The position numbers were made by a program, and so were the translations under genes. A stretch of 64,000 nucleotides of DNA from the NCBI RefSeq assembly GCF_003259895.1, contig NZ_QLME01000011.1, positions 1 through 64,000 on the forward strand. The letters run 5' to 3'. Positions 8,933 through 17,614 of this stretch are shown piece by piece. The notes under the pieces were generated by a model that made no database searches, was not told where the DNA came from, and worked only from the letters and a program-made list of their open reading frames with translations. Source of the DNA: Halanaerobium saccharolyticum. GTDB taxonomy: Bacteria; Bacillota; Halanaerobiia; Halanaerobiales; Halanaerobiaceae. Positions within the stretch are counted from its first letter, which is position 1. Each line of letters opens with the position of its first letter.

Positions 8933-9463
8933 TTATTTGTTTTCCAGTGCCTTCATTACCATTATCAGCACAATATAGGTTACTATAGTTGTTGGAATCA
9001 AAAATGTCGCATTATAAACTGTGGAGTATACCCAGACATTCTGGCCTTCTGGCGCATAACTGCTAAAAAAGATAACTCCTGATATAATGTGAACAATTAA
9101 CCTTAATGCCGAGGCCACTACCACTGCCCAGAACATTTTAAGAGGCTGAATAATCTTGTCTTTTCTGATCTTAAACATTCCCGCTACTCCTAAAACCATA
9201 TAGGGTAAAGGATAATCCATAATCAGCTGAACTGGATGAATAATATAGGCTCCAAACATCAGCTGCAGCAGTCCATAGGCCAGACCACTAAACATTCCTG
9301 CACCTAGACCCCAGCGAAAAGCAATAACAAAGATCGGCAGCATTTCTAAAGTAACAGAACCACCCTGAGGCATCCGCCAGAGTTTGAGAAAATTAAGCAC
9401 AACTGCCAGAGCAACAGCCACCCCAATTTCTGCCATCATTCTTGTTGAAAATTTATTTTGCAT
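8933..9463 (-). CDS. thiT: Thiamine transporter ThiT (ECF S-component)
   Basis: A 176-residue membrane protein with about six helices. The loop WRMPQGGSVTLEMLP and the later HPVQLIMDYPLPYMVLG are signatures of ThiT/YuaJ, the thiamine-binding S-component of ECF importers. The ATG at 9463 is preceded at 8 bases by GGAGGG. That SD lies in the 3' arm of a hairpin directly after a TPP aptamer, so translation should be shut when TPP is bound. The ECF ATPases and T-component are not in the window. Confidence 0.93.
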   Translation of the reverse strand: MQNKFSTRMMAEIGVAVALAVVLNFLKLWRMPQGGSVTLEMLPIFVIAFRWGLGAGMFSGLAYGLLQLMFGAYIIHPVQLIMDYPLPYMVLGVAGMFKIRKDKIIQPLKMFWAVVVASALRLIVHIISGVIFFSSYAPEGQNVWVYSTVYNATFLIPTTIVTYIVLIMVMKALENK

Positions 9464-9470
9464 AGTAAAA

Positions 9471-9506
9471 ACCCTCCTGATTTGTGAGGAGCAAACCGGA
9501 GGGTTT
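9471..9506 (-). promoter_or_regulatory. SD-sequestering hairpin of thiT
   Basis: AAACCCTCC (9498-9506 on the minus strand) pairs with GGAGGGTTT (9470-9478). The second arm contains the thiT SD, eight bases from its ATG. Only a short U-run follows, so translational control is more likely than termination. Confidence 0.75.
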
Positions 9507-9509
9507 AAA

Positions 9510-9603
9510 GTCTTTATATAGCTACCTACGCCTGCATTACCAGGTTCAGGTTAATGGGTCGATGATTGCTCATCCTCTCAGCCTCCAGTTTGGCTCCCCA
9601 GTC
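9510..9603 (-). promoter_or_regulatory. TPP riboswitch aptamer (thiT leader)
   Basis: Minus-strand THI-box: GGGGAGCC, GCTGAGAGG, GACCCATTAACCTGAACC, TGGTAATGCAGGCG, TAGG. A second, independently diverged TPP aptamer 0.7 kb from the first, with a different expression platform. Confidence 0.95.
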
Positions 9604-9672
9604 TTTAATTTTTAAATCTAGTCATGTAGAAATCTCTATCTAGCTGTATTATACAATAGAAATTGAGATTAA

Positions 9673-9993
9673 TCAAATGAAATCTTGATACTTTTGCCGT
9701 CCGGACAAAACTCGCATAATAACAACTTCATTTTCATCTTCATTAACTAAATAAAATGCTACATATTTATTTATTATTAATTTTCTATATCCTTTATTTT
9801 GTAAAACTTGATCAGCAACTAAACTACCGGATAATGGAAACTGCTTCAATCTCAAGACTTTATCTTCAATTTTATTTAACAAATTTTTTGCAGAAGCTTT
9901 ATCATCAAATTCAGAAACAATATAAGAATAAATATTATCTAAATCATTATATGCCTGTTTTGTTATTTTTAAACTATAATCATTCTTCACCAT
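9673..9993 (-). CDS. ParE/RelE-superfamily toxin
   Basis: A 106-residue basic protein with the ParE/RelE fold pattern: an N-terminal helix pair (ITKQAYNDLDNIYSYI), FPLSGSLV in the middle and a C-terminal strand-rich part with YRKLIINKYVAFYLV and VLSGRQKY. Toxins of this class act on the ribosome or gyrase; which one is not decidable here. It overlaps the antitoxin gene by 14 bases, the usual arrangement for co-translation of a toxin-antitoxin pair. Confidence 0.88.
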   Translation of the reverse strand: MVKNDYSLKITKQAYNDLDNIYSYIVSEFDDKASAKNLLNKIEDKVLRLKQFPLSGSLVADQVLQNKGYRKLIINKYVAFYLVNEDENEVVIMRVLSGRQKYQDFI

Positions 9994-10246
9994 ATTTTTC
10001 CCTTAGCTCTGAAAAAACCTGTTCACCGTCTAATAATTCTGCTCCATTTTTTATTTCATTTTCTGCTTCAGCCAGTTTTTGATATAAATCTAGTTTAGCA
10101 ATTGATCTATCATAAGTCTCAACACTCATCACAACAAGGTCACCATAACCGTTTTTTGTAATAAAAATTGGTTCATCACTTTTATGACAGATTTCAGATA
10201 TTTCTTTAGTATTTCTTAATTCTTTTATCGGTTTGATTTGAGGCAT
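9980..10246 (-). CDS. Phd/YefM-type antitoxin
   Basis: An 88-residue acidic protein with a Phd/YefM-like DNA-binding N-terminus (IKELRNTKEIS, PIFITKNGYGDLVVMS) and a charged C-terminal helix that would wrap the toxin. The ATG at 10246 follows GAGGAG. It is the first gene of the pair and presumably represses its own promoter at the palindromes of 10268-10298. Confidence 0.88.
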   Translation of the reverse strand: MPQIKPIKELRNTKEISEICHKSDEPIFITKNGYGDLVVMSVETYDRSIAKLDLYQKLAEAENEIKNGAELLDGEQVFSELREKYGEE

Positions 10247-10267
10247 ATTATCAACTCCTCTTTTTAT

Positions 10268-10298
10268 TATGTCATAATTATATCATTTAAATGACATA
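10268..10298. promoter_or_regulatory. Candidate antitoxin operator
   Basis: TATGTCAT (10268-10275) and ATGACATA (10291-10298) form an inverted repeat, and a perfect 12-base palindrome TCATTTAAATGA (10283-10294) is nested in it. It lies 22-52 bases upstream of the antitoxin start, where autoregulation would be expected. Confidence 0.5.
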
Positions 10299-10340
10299 TA
10301 TACAATTATTTAATCTGAAATCTGCAAATAAATATTGTTG

Positions 10341-10742
10341 CTACTCAACCCGAATAATCACAGTTTCATTTTCATCATCAACCCTTAGAATTTCTTTTTC
10401 TTCCGAAAGGTCATCAATAGTCTTGGTCAGAGCATTTAGATCAATATCTTTTGCCGCCATTTTATCTTTTGCTGATTGCGGTACAAAATTCAAAAGACTC
10501 TTCGCTACTCCCAGCGGCAGCGACATATTAACCTTATCTTTGCCACCTTCATTGACAATTATTCTTAAGTGTCTTTTCTTTCCAGCCTGCCCATTCTCAC
10601 TTTCATTTCTGCTTTTTAACTGAACAGCATTTGAATGTCCGGACTCTTCTTCACCTAAAGCAGCCAATAATTTCTCAGTTTCTTCAGCATTAATCTTACC
10701 ATCCTGCAGCATTTCTAAAATTCTCATTTTCTCTTCTTTCAT
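10341..10742 (-). CDS. SHOCT-like domain protein, YvlB/LiaX-like
   Basis: A 133-residue soluble protein. The first 30 residues (ILEMLQDGKINAEETEKLLAAL) match the short SHOCT-like helical hairpin seen at the N-terminus of YvlB/LiaX-type envelope stress proteins. The rest has a strand-rich part (HLRIIVNEGGKDKVNMSLPL) and an acidic end (DDENETVIIRVE). It follows the DUF2089 gene by 87 bases on the same strand, a frequent pairing in Firmicutes. No enzyme motif is visible. Confidence 0.7.
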   Translation of the reverse strand: MKEEKMRILEMLQDGKINAEETEKLLAALGEEESGHSNAVQLKSRNESENGQAGKKRHLRIIVNEGGKDKVNMSLPLGVAKSLLNFVPQSAKDKMAAKDIDLNALTKTIDDLSEEKEILRVDDENETVIIRVE

Positions 10743-10829
10743 TATTTTCAGCTCCCTTTTAATTTAATGAAATATTCTTTAATAAAACTTAATTACCTAA
10801 AACTTATCACTCAAAATTTAAATACCAGA

Positions 10830-11204
10830 CTAAATCTCCTTCAACTTCTGTGCTGCTTCAACAGCTTCAATTTCGCCCGCTTCTAACTGATCCAGAATCT
10901 CTCTTCTTTTTTCCTGCTGTTCTTCTTCAGCAAAATCATCCTCATAACCCAAGCTCTTAATCAGTTCATTCAGCTTATTTCTGACTGTGGGATAGGACAT
11001 CTCAAGCTCCTTTTCCATATTCTTGATGTTACCTCTGGTTTTAATAAAAATCTTTAAAAACTGCTGCTGCTCGTAATTTAATTGAAAAAGCTCATCCAGG
11101 TAAAAATCACCGCTAATTTTAGTCTGACAGTTATTACATCTTAGTTCAGTTACATTTAATTTCCCCTCACAGGTTGGACATTTAGCCGGAATTGGATAAC
11201 TCAT
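10830..11204 (-). CDS. DUF2089 zinc-ribbon/HTH regulator
   Basis: A 124-residue protein with an N-terminal zinc ribbon (CPTC ... CNNC), a helix-turn-helix-like centre (MEKELEMSYPTVRNKLNELI) and a C-terminal SHOCT-like hairpin (ILDQLEAGEIEAVEAAQKL) resembling the N-terminus of the neighbouring product. The layout fits DUF2089, a presumed transcription regulator, possibly acting with the downstream SHOCT-like protein. The gene ends in TAG. Confidence 0.82.
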   Translation of the reverse strand: MSYPIPAKCPTCEGKLNVTELRCNNCQTKISGDFYLDELFQLNYEQQQFLKIFIKTRGNIKNMEKELEMSYPTVRNKLNELIKSLGYEDDFAEEEQQEKRREILDQLEAGEIEAVEAAQKLKEI

Positions 11205-11319
11205 TTAACTTCACCCCTCTCTTGTTTAATATTATAAACTAAAAATTAATATTTGTAAAGTATTTTTTAAAAAAATTAATTATTTTAATAAAAATATTAA
11301 ATATATTGATTTATACATC

Positions 11320-11366
11320 AAAAAAAGAGCGAAAGTGGTTAAATTATGACCAATCACTTTTCGCTC
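11320..11366 (-). terminator. Terminator of the SLC13 transporter gene
   Basis: GAGCGAAA...GTG pairs with CAC...TTTTCGCTC over about 11 bases. On the minus strand the stem is followed by seven U residues. It lies 70 bases beyond the stop at 11438. Confidence 0.85.
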
Positions 11367-11437
11367 CTGAAATAATTATTTATTTTTTTATTTTCTCTGA
11401 AATCAAATTTATTATAAGCCACCATTATTTTGGCCAC

Positions 11438-13366
11438 TTAAAAGCCCCAGAACAGCCTGACCAACAGCGGCACAAAGATTGCCAGCAAAAGCTGCAGCGG
11501 AGCTCCAACAATAATAAAATCTTTAAACTTAAATCCACCTGAACTGTAAACCATCAGGTTTGTCTGATAACCGACAGGACTGGCAAAGGCAGCACTGGCA
11601 GCAAAAGTGGTTATTAAAACAAAGGCAAATGGATTTATCGCCAGCTGCTGAGCTGTCCCAATAGCTATCGGCAGCATCAGGAGGGCACTGGCATTATTCC
11701 CCACCACATTGGCCATCACCGAAGTTGCCAGGTAAACAATCATTGCAATTACAATTGCGGGAAAAAGATCTGCCAGGTTCAAAATTTTAGCAGCTATATA
11801 AGAAGCAGTTCCAGACTTTTCAATTGCCATTCCCATCGGAATCAGACCTGAAAGCAGAAAATAAACCTCCCAGTCAATGGAGCTAAAAAAGTCACTTTTA
11901 TTTATCACACCGGTTAAAACCATCAAAAAGGCCCCGCTTAAGGCAGCTATAGCGACCGGTAAAATGTTTAAAGACACTGTCAGAATAAAAAAAGCCAGAA
12001 TTGCGGCTGAAATTAACATTTTACTTTTATCAAATAAATTTGGATCATATTCGTGGTCAATAATAAAATTGTTATTTTTACTCAAACGCTCACGTGTCTT
12101 TTCTGTAGCTAAAAGCAAAATTAAATCTCCAGGTTGAAAGCGATAATCCCGCATTTTCTGGTGAGTTAACTCTTCCCCACGCCGCAGAGCCAGTACATTA
12201 CAGTTATAACGCTCCAGAAAGTTAATTTCGTCTAAAGTTTTATTAACCATAAATGAGTGAGCAGGAACAACAACCTCAATTAAAGTCTCGCCTTCAAAAG
12301 GCTGCTCAATTGACTGATCATCAACCACCATTTCCGGCAGCGTCTTCATTCCTTTACTTTTAACAAGCTCCAGCAAAGTTTCTTCCCTGGCTCTGATAAT
12401 TAAATGGTCACCAGCTCTAACTGTTTTTGCATTTAGCGGCTCCATAAACTGCTTGCCATTGCGAATAATCCGGATTATATCATAATCAAGTTCTTTATCT
12501 TCAGCTATCTCATCAAAGCTTTTACCTACAAAACTGCAGTCTTCACCAATCAAAACCTCTGTTAGATAACCACTCATCTCATACTCATCAGTTAAATCTT
12601 CTTCAACCTCCAGCCGGGATGGAATCAGCTTATAGCCGACTGTCAAAAGATAGGTAATTCCAATAAATAAAACTATTATACCCAGACCGGTAAACTCAAA
12701 CATAGAAAAAGGGTGGTTTAGCATCCGATCTGAAACCTGACTCGCCAGCAGATTAGTTGAAGTTCCGATCAGAGTTACAGTTCCTCCCAGCATGGCTGTA
12801 TAAGAGAGAGGAATTAATAACTTAGAAGGTGAGACTTTTGTTTTGCGTCCCAGTTCTCTAACCATTGGAATCAGGGCTGCAACTACCGGGGTGTTATTTA
12901 TAATCCCCGAAGTTGAGCCAGTCAGAGCTGAAATCAGAGCAATCTGTCTTCTGGGATTTTCTCCGGTTAAATCAGAAATTTTATCACCCAGCAGCTGAAC
13001 TGCTCCACTGCGCTGAATTCCAGCACTGAAGACAAACATTGCCATTACAGTAATTGTAGCTGAGTTGCCAAAACCTGAGAGGGCCTCCTCAACTGACATT
13101 CTGGATAAATCGCCAAAAATAGTTAACGAAATTGGAACCAAAACTGCCAGTAAACTGATCGGCATTGGTTCCCAGATAAATAAAATAATAAGTATTGAAA
13201 TCAAAGCAATAATAAAAATTATACTGCTGTTCAACTGATCCTGCACTTCCAAATTTTCAGCTGCTCCATTCATCTCCAGGTTCTGGGCCGATAAATTAAA
13301 AGGAAAAAGCAGCAAAAATAACAGCATCCACAAAACTACAATATATTTATTTTCACTTAACGACAT
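11438..13366 (-). CDS. SLC13/DASS-family anion transporter with two TrkA-C (RCK-C) domains
   Basis: A 642-residue inner-membrane transporter. After an unusual extra N-terminal hydrophobic segment (about 9-28) come the first half of the transporter (about 45-240, with GIINNTPVVAALIP and LGGTVTLIGTSTNLL), two TrkA-C regulatory domains (about 265-345 and 355-435), and the second half (about 440-642, with VMANVVGNNASALLMLP). This build is common in bacterial sulfate or dicarboxylate carriers. The divergent neighbour is a SulP transporter, which favours sulfate or a related anion, but the substrate is not proven. Confidence 0.85.
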   Translation of the reverse strand: MSLSENKYIVVLWMLLFLLLFPFNLSAQNLEMNGAAENLEVQDQLNSSIIFIIALISILIILFIWEPMPISLLAVLVPISLTIFGDLSRMSVEEALSGFGNSATITVMAMFVFSAGIQRSGAVQLLGDKISDLTGENPRRQIALISALTGSTSGIINNTPVVAALIPMVRELGRKTKVSPSKLLIPLSYTAMLGGTVTLIGTSTNLLASQVSDRMLNHPFSMFEFTGLGIIVLFIGITYLLTVGYKLIPSRLEVEEDLTDEYEMSGYLTEVLIGEDCSFVGKSFDEIAEDKELDYDIIRIIRNGKQFMEPLNAKTVRAGDHLIIRAREETLLELVKSKGMKTLPEMVVDDQSIEQPFEGETLIEVVVPAHSFMVNKTLDEINFLERYNCNVLALRRGEELTHQKMRDYRFQPGDLILLLATEKTRERLSKNNNFIIDHEYDPNLFDKSKMLISAAILAFFILTVSLNILPVAIAALSGAFLMVLTGVINKSDFFSSIDWEVYFLLSGLIPMGMAIEKSGTASYIAAKILNLADLFPAIVIAMIVYLATSVMANVVGNNASALLMLPIAIGTAQQLAINPFAFVLITTFAASAAFASPVGYQTNLMVYSSGGFKFKDFIIVGAPLQLLLAIFVPLLVRLFWGF

Positions 13367-13590
13367 AATAACACCTCTTTTCAGCTAAGAAATATTTTAT
13401 AAAAACTTTAAACCTTATATTATATTTTAACAAATTATAATTTAAATTTCTAGCTGCCAGAAAGAGTTGTCTAAAAATTATGTTTTAGATAAATAAATTT
13501 AAAACTTCACGAATTCAATTGAAACTTTTAAGCTGGCCTGTTAAACTATAACCACAGTTTGAATATAATAAAAAAACGGGGTGGATCACC

Positions 13591-15330
13591 TTGCAGATTA
13601 TAAAGGATTTTTTCAAAAAATATAATAACGATATGGTGAGTGGTTTAACAACTGCCACCATTGCACTGCCGCAGAATATGGCCTATGCTTTAATTTTAGG
13701 CATCAACCCTATTTACGGAATTTATGCTTCCATTTTTTCAATGCTTTCTGCCTATTTTTTCAATCTATCTTCTTATATAATTGTCGGTCCAACCAATATG
13801 ATGGCAGTAGCCCTCTACAGTAGTTTAAACAACTTTCAGGGAGAAAATTATCTTCCCATAATATTTTTAACAACATTTTTAATCGGGCTGTTTCAGTTTT
13901 TACTGGTCAGCTTTAATCTAAGTGAACTGGTCAAATATGTTTCTCACCCGGTCGTTGTCGCCCTTTCTCATGGGGCAGCTGTTTTAATTCTGTTTTCTCA
14001 GATAGAGAATTTTACCGGAGTCAGTGTCAGCGGTTCCAATGTAATTACCAAGGGCTGGCAGTTTATTTTAAATATTTCCCAAATTAACTATCTTAATCTA
14101 ACGGTTGGAATTATAACATTAATTTTAATTTTCACAATTCCTTTAATCAAAAAATCACTGCCGGAATATCTTCTCACTGTTGTGATCATGACTATCTTAA
14201 CTGCTGTTACCGGAATTAACCAGTCTATCCCACTGGTTGGTGAGATACCAAGCAGAATTATTGATTTTAACATAATAGACTTTGATCTGCATCTAATCGG
14301 CCGGGTTTACTCTAAAGCTTTTTCCATTGCCTTACTCGGTCTAATTCAGACAATGGCGGTTCTGCAGGCAATTTCCCTTAAAGAAGACGAGGATCCCGAT
14401 TTTAAAAGGGAATTTAAAAGTCAGGGAATTACTAATATGATTATTTCATTTTTTAGCGGCTTTGCAATTTCCGCTTCCTTTTCCAATACTTTTGCTAATT
14501 TAAGTGCTGGAGCAACTCACAAAATATCTCAGCTTTTTTGTGCTCTCTCAATTATAATTTTCATTTTATTTTTTCGACCTCTTTTAACTTTTATTCCGGT
14601 TTCAGTACTTGCCGGACTGGTAATTGCTGCTGCAATTGGAATTGCTGACCTTAAAGAAGTAATCAGAAACATGAAGACCACCAAAGGAGATGCCCTGATC
14701 TTCTGGTCAACTTTTCTGGCCGCAATAGTACTGCCCAACCTTGATCAGGCAATTTATTTTGGCGTAATGGTTTCTCTGGTGGTAGTTTTACAAATTTCCA
14801 AAGAAGCTGATATAGACATGTTATATTATGACAAAAAGGATGATGATGAAGGATATCATCTGCACCATGTCCAGCATCAGGAAGCAGATAAATCAGATAT
14901 TTCTGCAAAGCAGGCCCGGGTTGTTGACCTTAAAGGAGCAGTTCATTTTAGTGCTGCAGATGATATGAAAGATCAGCTGGATGAATTTTTTGAACCAGAG
15001 ACTGACTTTATCATCAGACTCAGAAATGTGAGAAGAATTGATATTACAATTATCAAAGTTTTAGAAGATTTTGTTGACCAGGTTCAGGCAAATGGGGGAG
15101 AAATTATGCTGACCGGAGTTAATCAGCGGCTGCTTAATATTTTCCGCAAAATTGGTCTTGCAGAAAAAGTTGGAGAAGGCAATATTTATCTACCGGAAAC
15201 TGAATATTTTGCTGCCACCCATAAAGCTCTCGATTTCAGTCATAATGGCTTTGGAGAAAAGGAAATTTCAGAAGAAGACAAAAATGGTGATCATGATAAA
15301 AACAAAACTGATGCTGAGCAAAAAGAATAA
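13591..15330 (+). CDS. SulP-family anion transporter with STAS domain
   Basis: A 579-residue SLC26/SulP protein: 12-14 membrane helices to about residue 400 (SGLTTATIALPQNMAYALILG near the start is the family signature) and a C-terminal cytosolic STAS domain (about 440-550; VVDLKGAVHFSAADDM, RLRNVRRIDITIIKVLEDF), then an acidic tail. SulP carriers move sulfate, bicarbonate or other anions. The start is a TTG with GGGGTGG upstream. It is transcribed away from the SLC13 gene, and a strong hairpin terminator follows. Confidence 0.9.
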   Translation: MQIIKDFFKKYNNDMVSGLTTATIALPQNMAYALILGINPIYGIYASIFSMLSAYFFNLSSYIIVGPTNMMAVALYSSLNNFQGENYLPIIFLTTFLIGLFQFLLVSFNLSELVKYVSHPVVVALSHGAAVLILFSQIENFTGVSVSGSNVITKGWQFILNISQINYLNLTVGIITLILIFTIPLIKKSLPEYLLTVVIMTILTAVTGINQSIPLVGEIPSRIIDFNIIDFDLHLIGRVYSKAFSIALLGLIQTMAVLQAISLKEDEDPDFKREFKSQGITNMIISFFSGFAISASFSNTFANLSAGATHKISQLFCALSIIIFILFFRPLLTFIPVSVLAGLVIAAAIGIADLKEVIRNMKTTKGDALIFWSTFLAAIVLPNLDQAIYFGVMVSLVVVLQISKEADIDMLYYDKKDDDEGYHLHHVQHQEADKSDISAKQARVVDLKGAVHFSAADDMKDQLDEFFEPETDFIIRLRNVRRIDITIIKVLEDFVDQVQANGGEIMLTGVNQRLLNIFRKIGLAEKVGEGNIYLPETEYFAATHKALDFSHNGFGEKEISEEDKNGDHDKNKTDAEQKE

Positions 15331-15345
15331 TTAAATAAATAACTA

Positions 15346-15417
15346 AACTCCCACCAGAGCTGTTAAAGCAGATTATCTCAATCTTAGCTGCACAGCAGTG
15401 AGTGGGAGTTTTTTTAG
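15346..15417 (+). terminator. Terminator after SulP, possibly bidirectional
   Basis: AACTCCCAC pairs with GTGGGAGTT across a loop holding a smaller hairpin. Seven T residues follow on the plus strand. It also lies just past the end of hydE on the other strand, where the flank is T-rich but broken. Confidence 0.85.
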
Positions 15418-15464
15418 CAAACATTTATTTATTTTATTAAGCTTTTATTTTTTAAAATCTGATA

Positions 15465-16511
15465 TCAATTTTGCCTCAGGCTGTGTCCTTTATCCTGACT
15501 GACAAAACGGCCGAGTGAAGCAATAATTCCACCAATACACTGGCGGCAGTCTCCTGCTTCTTCATTGACACAGATTTTTTCTGGATAAATTTGATATTTA
15601 GTCCTGTACTTAGAATCTGTCACATTGGGCATTACAACATTGGCCCCGGCCAGCAGAGCTTTCTGGCGGCCTTCGTCATCAATTGTACCCAGAGCTGTGG
15701 TTGCCGGAATATGGGCCAGCGGCAGCAGCAGTCTGCTTAAGGCGGTAAACTTTAGAGTCATTTCTACTGTTCCAGTCTTACCATTTTTAAGCGGTGTCTG
15801 CTGATGAGGAATAAAAGGTCCCGAGCCAATCATATCAAGTTCTAAATCCTGAGATAAAAGCAGATCTTCAGCCATAATCTCAGGTGTCTGTCCCGGTAGA
15901 TCAATTATAACCCCACTTCCAATCTGATAGCCGATTGTTTTAAGATATTTAAGGCTTTCTATCCTGTTGTCAAAACTCATCCCCGGATGATACTTTTCGT
16001 ATAAAGCTCGATCTGCAATTTCATGTTTTAAGAGATAGCGGTCAGCGCCGGCTTCCCGCCAGAGTTTATAGGCAGCAAAATCTCTTTCTCCCAGGCTTAA
16101 AGTAATTGCCATCCCGGTAGTATTTTTAATTTCATTAATAATCTCTGTAATTTCAGCTGCCGGATATTCATCTTCTCCCGACTGCAGGACAACGGTCTGA
16201 TAACCAAGTTCAGCCGCCATCTGAGCTGTTTTAATAATTTCCTCTTTTTCTAACTGATAACGTTCCAACTTCTCATTTTCCTTTCTCAAACCACAGTAAT
16301 AGCAGTTTTGCTTACAGTAACTAGAAAGCTCAATGATGGCTCTTAAATGAACCTCATCACCACAGATTTCTTCCCTTTTTTGATCTGCCTTTTGCAGTAG
16401 ATAATCTAAATCACTGATATCTGCAGCCAGCAGAGCCGTAATCTCTTCTTTATCTAATACTGCTTTTTCATAGGCCTGATCAACAAGCCTCTTTATTTCA
16501 AATTGATTCAA
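15465..16511 (-). CDS. hydE: [FeFe]-hydrogenase maturase HydE
   Basis: A 348-residue radical SAM enzyme with CxxxCxxC at Cys66, Cys70 and Cys73, and the C-terminal CVNEEAGDCRQC region with further cysteines. HydE helps build the dithiolate-bridged diiron subcluster of [FeFe]-hydrogenase. The start is a TTG immediately after the stop of the hydF remnant, with AGAGGTGA five bases upstream. It is the last gene of the maturation operon. No hydrogenase structural gene is in the window. Confidence 0.94.
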   Translation of the reverse strand: MNQFEIKRLVDQAYEKAVLDKEEITALLAADISDLDYLLQKADQKREEICGDEVHLRAIIELSSYCKQNCYYCGLRKENEKLERYQLEKEEIIKTAQMAAELGYQTVVLQSGEDEYPAAEITEIINEIKNTTGMAITLSLGERDFAAYKLWREAGADRYLLKHEIADRALYEKYHPGMSFDNRIESLKYLKTIGYQIGSGVIIDLPGQTPEIMAEDLLLSQDLELDMIGSGPFIPHQQTPLKNGKTGTVEMTLKFTALSRLLLPLAHIPATTALGTIDDEGRQKALLAGANVVMPNVTDSKYRTKYQIYPEKICVNEEAGDCRQCIGGIIASLGRFVSQDKGHSLRQN

Positions 16512-17512
16512 TTAAATCACCTCTTTCATTTCATCTTGCTTGACTTCTGTTTGATCCTGCTGCCAGATTTTCAGTGCCTCTGGAAAAGGCTTTAAAGCTC
16601 TATCTAAAATTCCATGCAGCCAGGCAATTGCAATTCCATAATTAATTACCGGAATTCCCACCTTTTTTGCTTCCTCTAATCTTGATAAAACTTCCTTGCG
16701 GTTTAACATACAGCTGCCTCTTTCGACACTGTTTCAAAAGCCTGAGAATCTGTCACTACAATTTTAGGCTTCTTTTTCAATTTACTAATTTCGGAACTTA
16801 CTTCAGCTTTTTTAGTCACCAGAGCGGTTGCATTATGATCCAGAATATCTCTAATTGTCTGGACCTGAGGCAAAATTAATCTTCCTTTAGGTGCTGCACT
16901 GTCAATAGGGGTCACTAAAACTGCAACTTCTCCCGCATCGATTAAATCTCCCATAATTGTATCCCGGCTGTGGTCCTCCGGCATTTTTTCTGCCGTTTTT
17001 TCTCTAATTAAATCTATATTGATTTCAGCTTCTGCACTGGCTTTTATAAACTCCAGCTTATATTTTTCAAAAAATTGATTGAATTCTGCTGAAACTGCAG
17101 CCTGCTCTTTACTTTCTGAATCCAGCAGTTCGATTTTATTTAAAACAGTTATAAAGGGAATATCCCTTTCTTCAAATTCCCTGATCAGCTCAGCTTCGAA
17201 CTCTCCTGCCCCCTGGACAGCTGAAATAACCAGCAGTGCCAGATCAGTCTTCCGCATAATTTCCTTAGCCTTTTTGATCCGCATTTCTCCCAGCTCACCC
17301 TGATCATCAATCCCTGCTGTATCAATCATCATCACCGGTCCAATCGGCAGCAGTTCCATTGCCTTATAGACTGGATCAGTTGTAGTTCCAGGCTGGCTGG
17401 AAACAAGGGCCAGATTCTGATTTGTAAGTTTATTAATTAAAGAAGATTTACCAACATTTCGCCTGCCAAAAACTGCAATATGCGGCCGATCTCCCTTTGC
17501 TGTAGAATTCAT
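16512..17512 (-). pseudogene. hydF: hydF broken by internal deletion and frameshift
   Basis: HydF is the GTPase scaffold that carries the diiron precursor to the hydrogenase. The 5' part (16703-17512, 269 codons) has the Walker A GRRNVGKS, QPGTTTDPV, DTAG and NKIE GTPase motifs and the dimerization region, then ends early after TDSQAFETVSKEAAVC. A second frame (16512-16709) gives the normal HydF C-terminus, LNRKEVLSRLEEAKKVG and NYGIAIAWLHG. Just upstream of that ATG the same frame reads G-S-C-M, matching the G-G-C-M that normally leads into this part. About 70 residues, including the Cys and His ligands of the [4Fe-4S] cluster, are missing compared with the usual roughly 400. The start at 17512 is set by GAAGGAAG seven bases upstream. 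An assembly error is possible. Confidence 0.82.
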
Positions 17513-17614
17513 TTTTCCACTTCCTTCTTTATAATGGTTAATTAGCTTAAAATTAGTTGGACTGAAAAATACCATCAGTAAAATAGAAATAAACTTTATC
17601 CGTTAAGATTTTAG

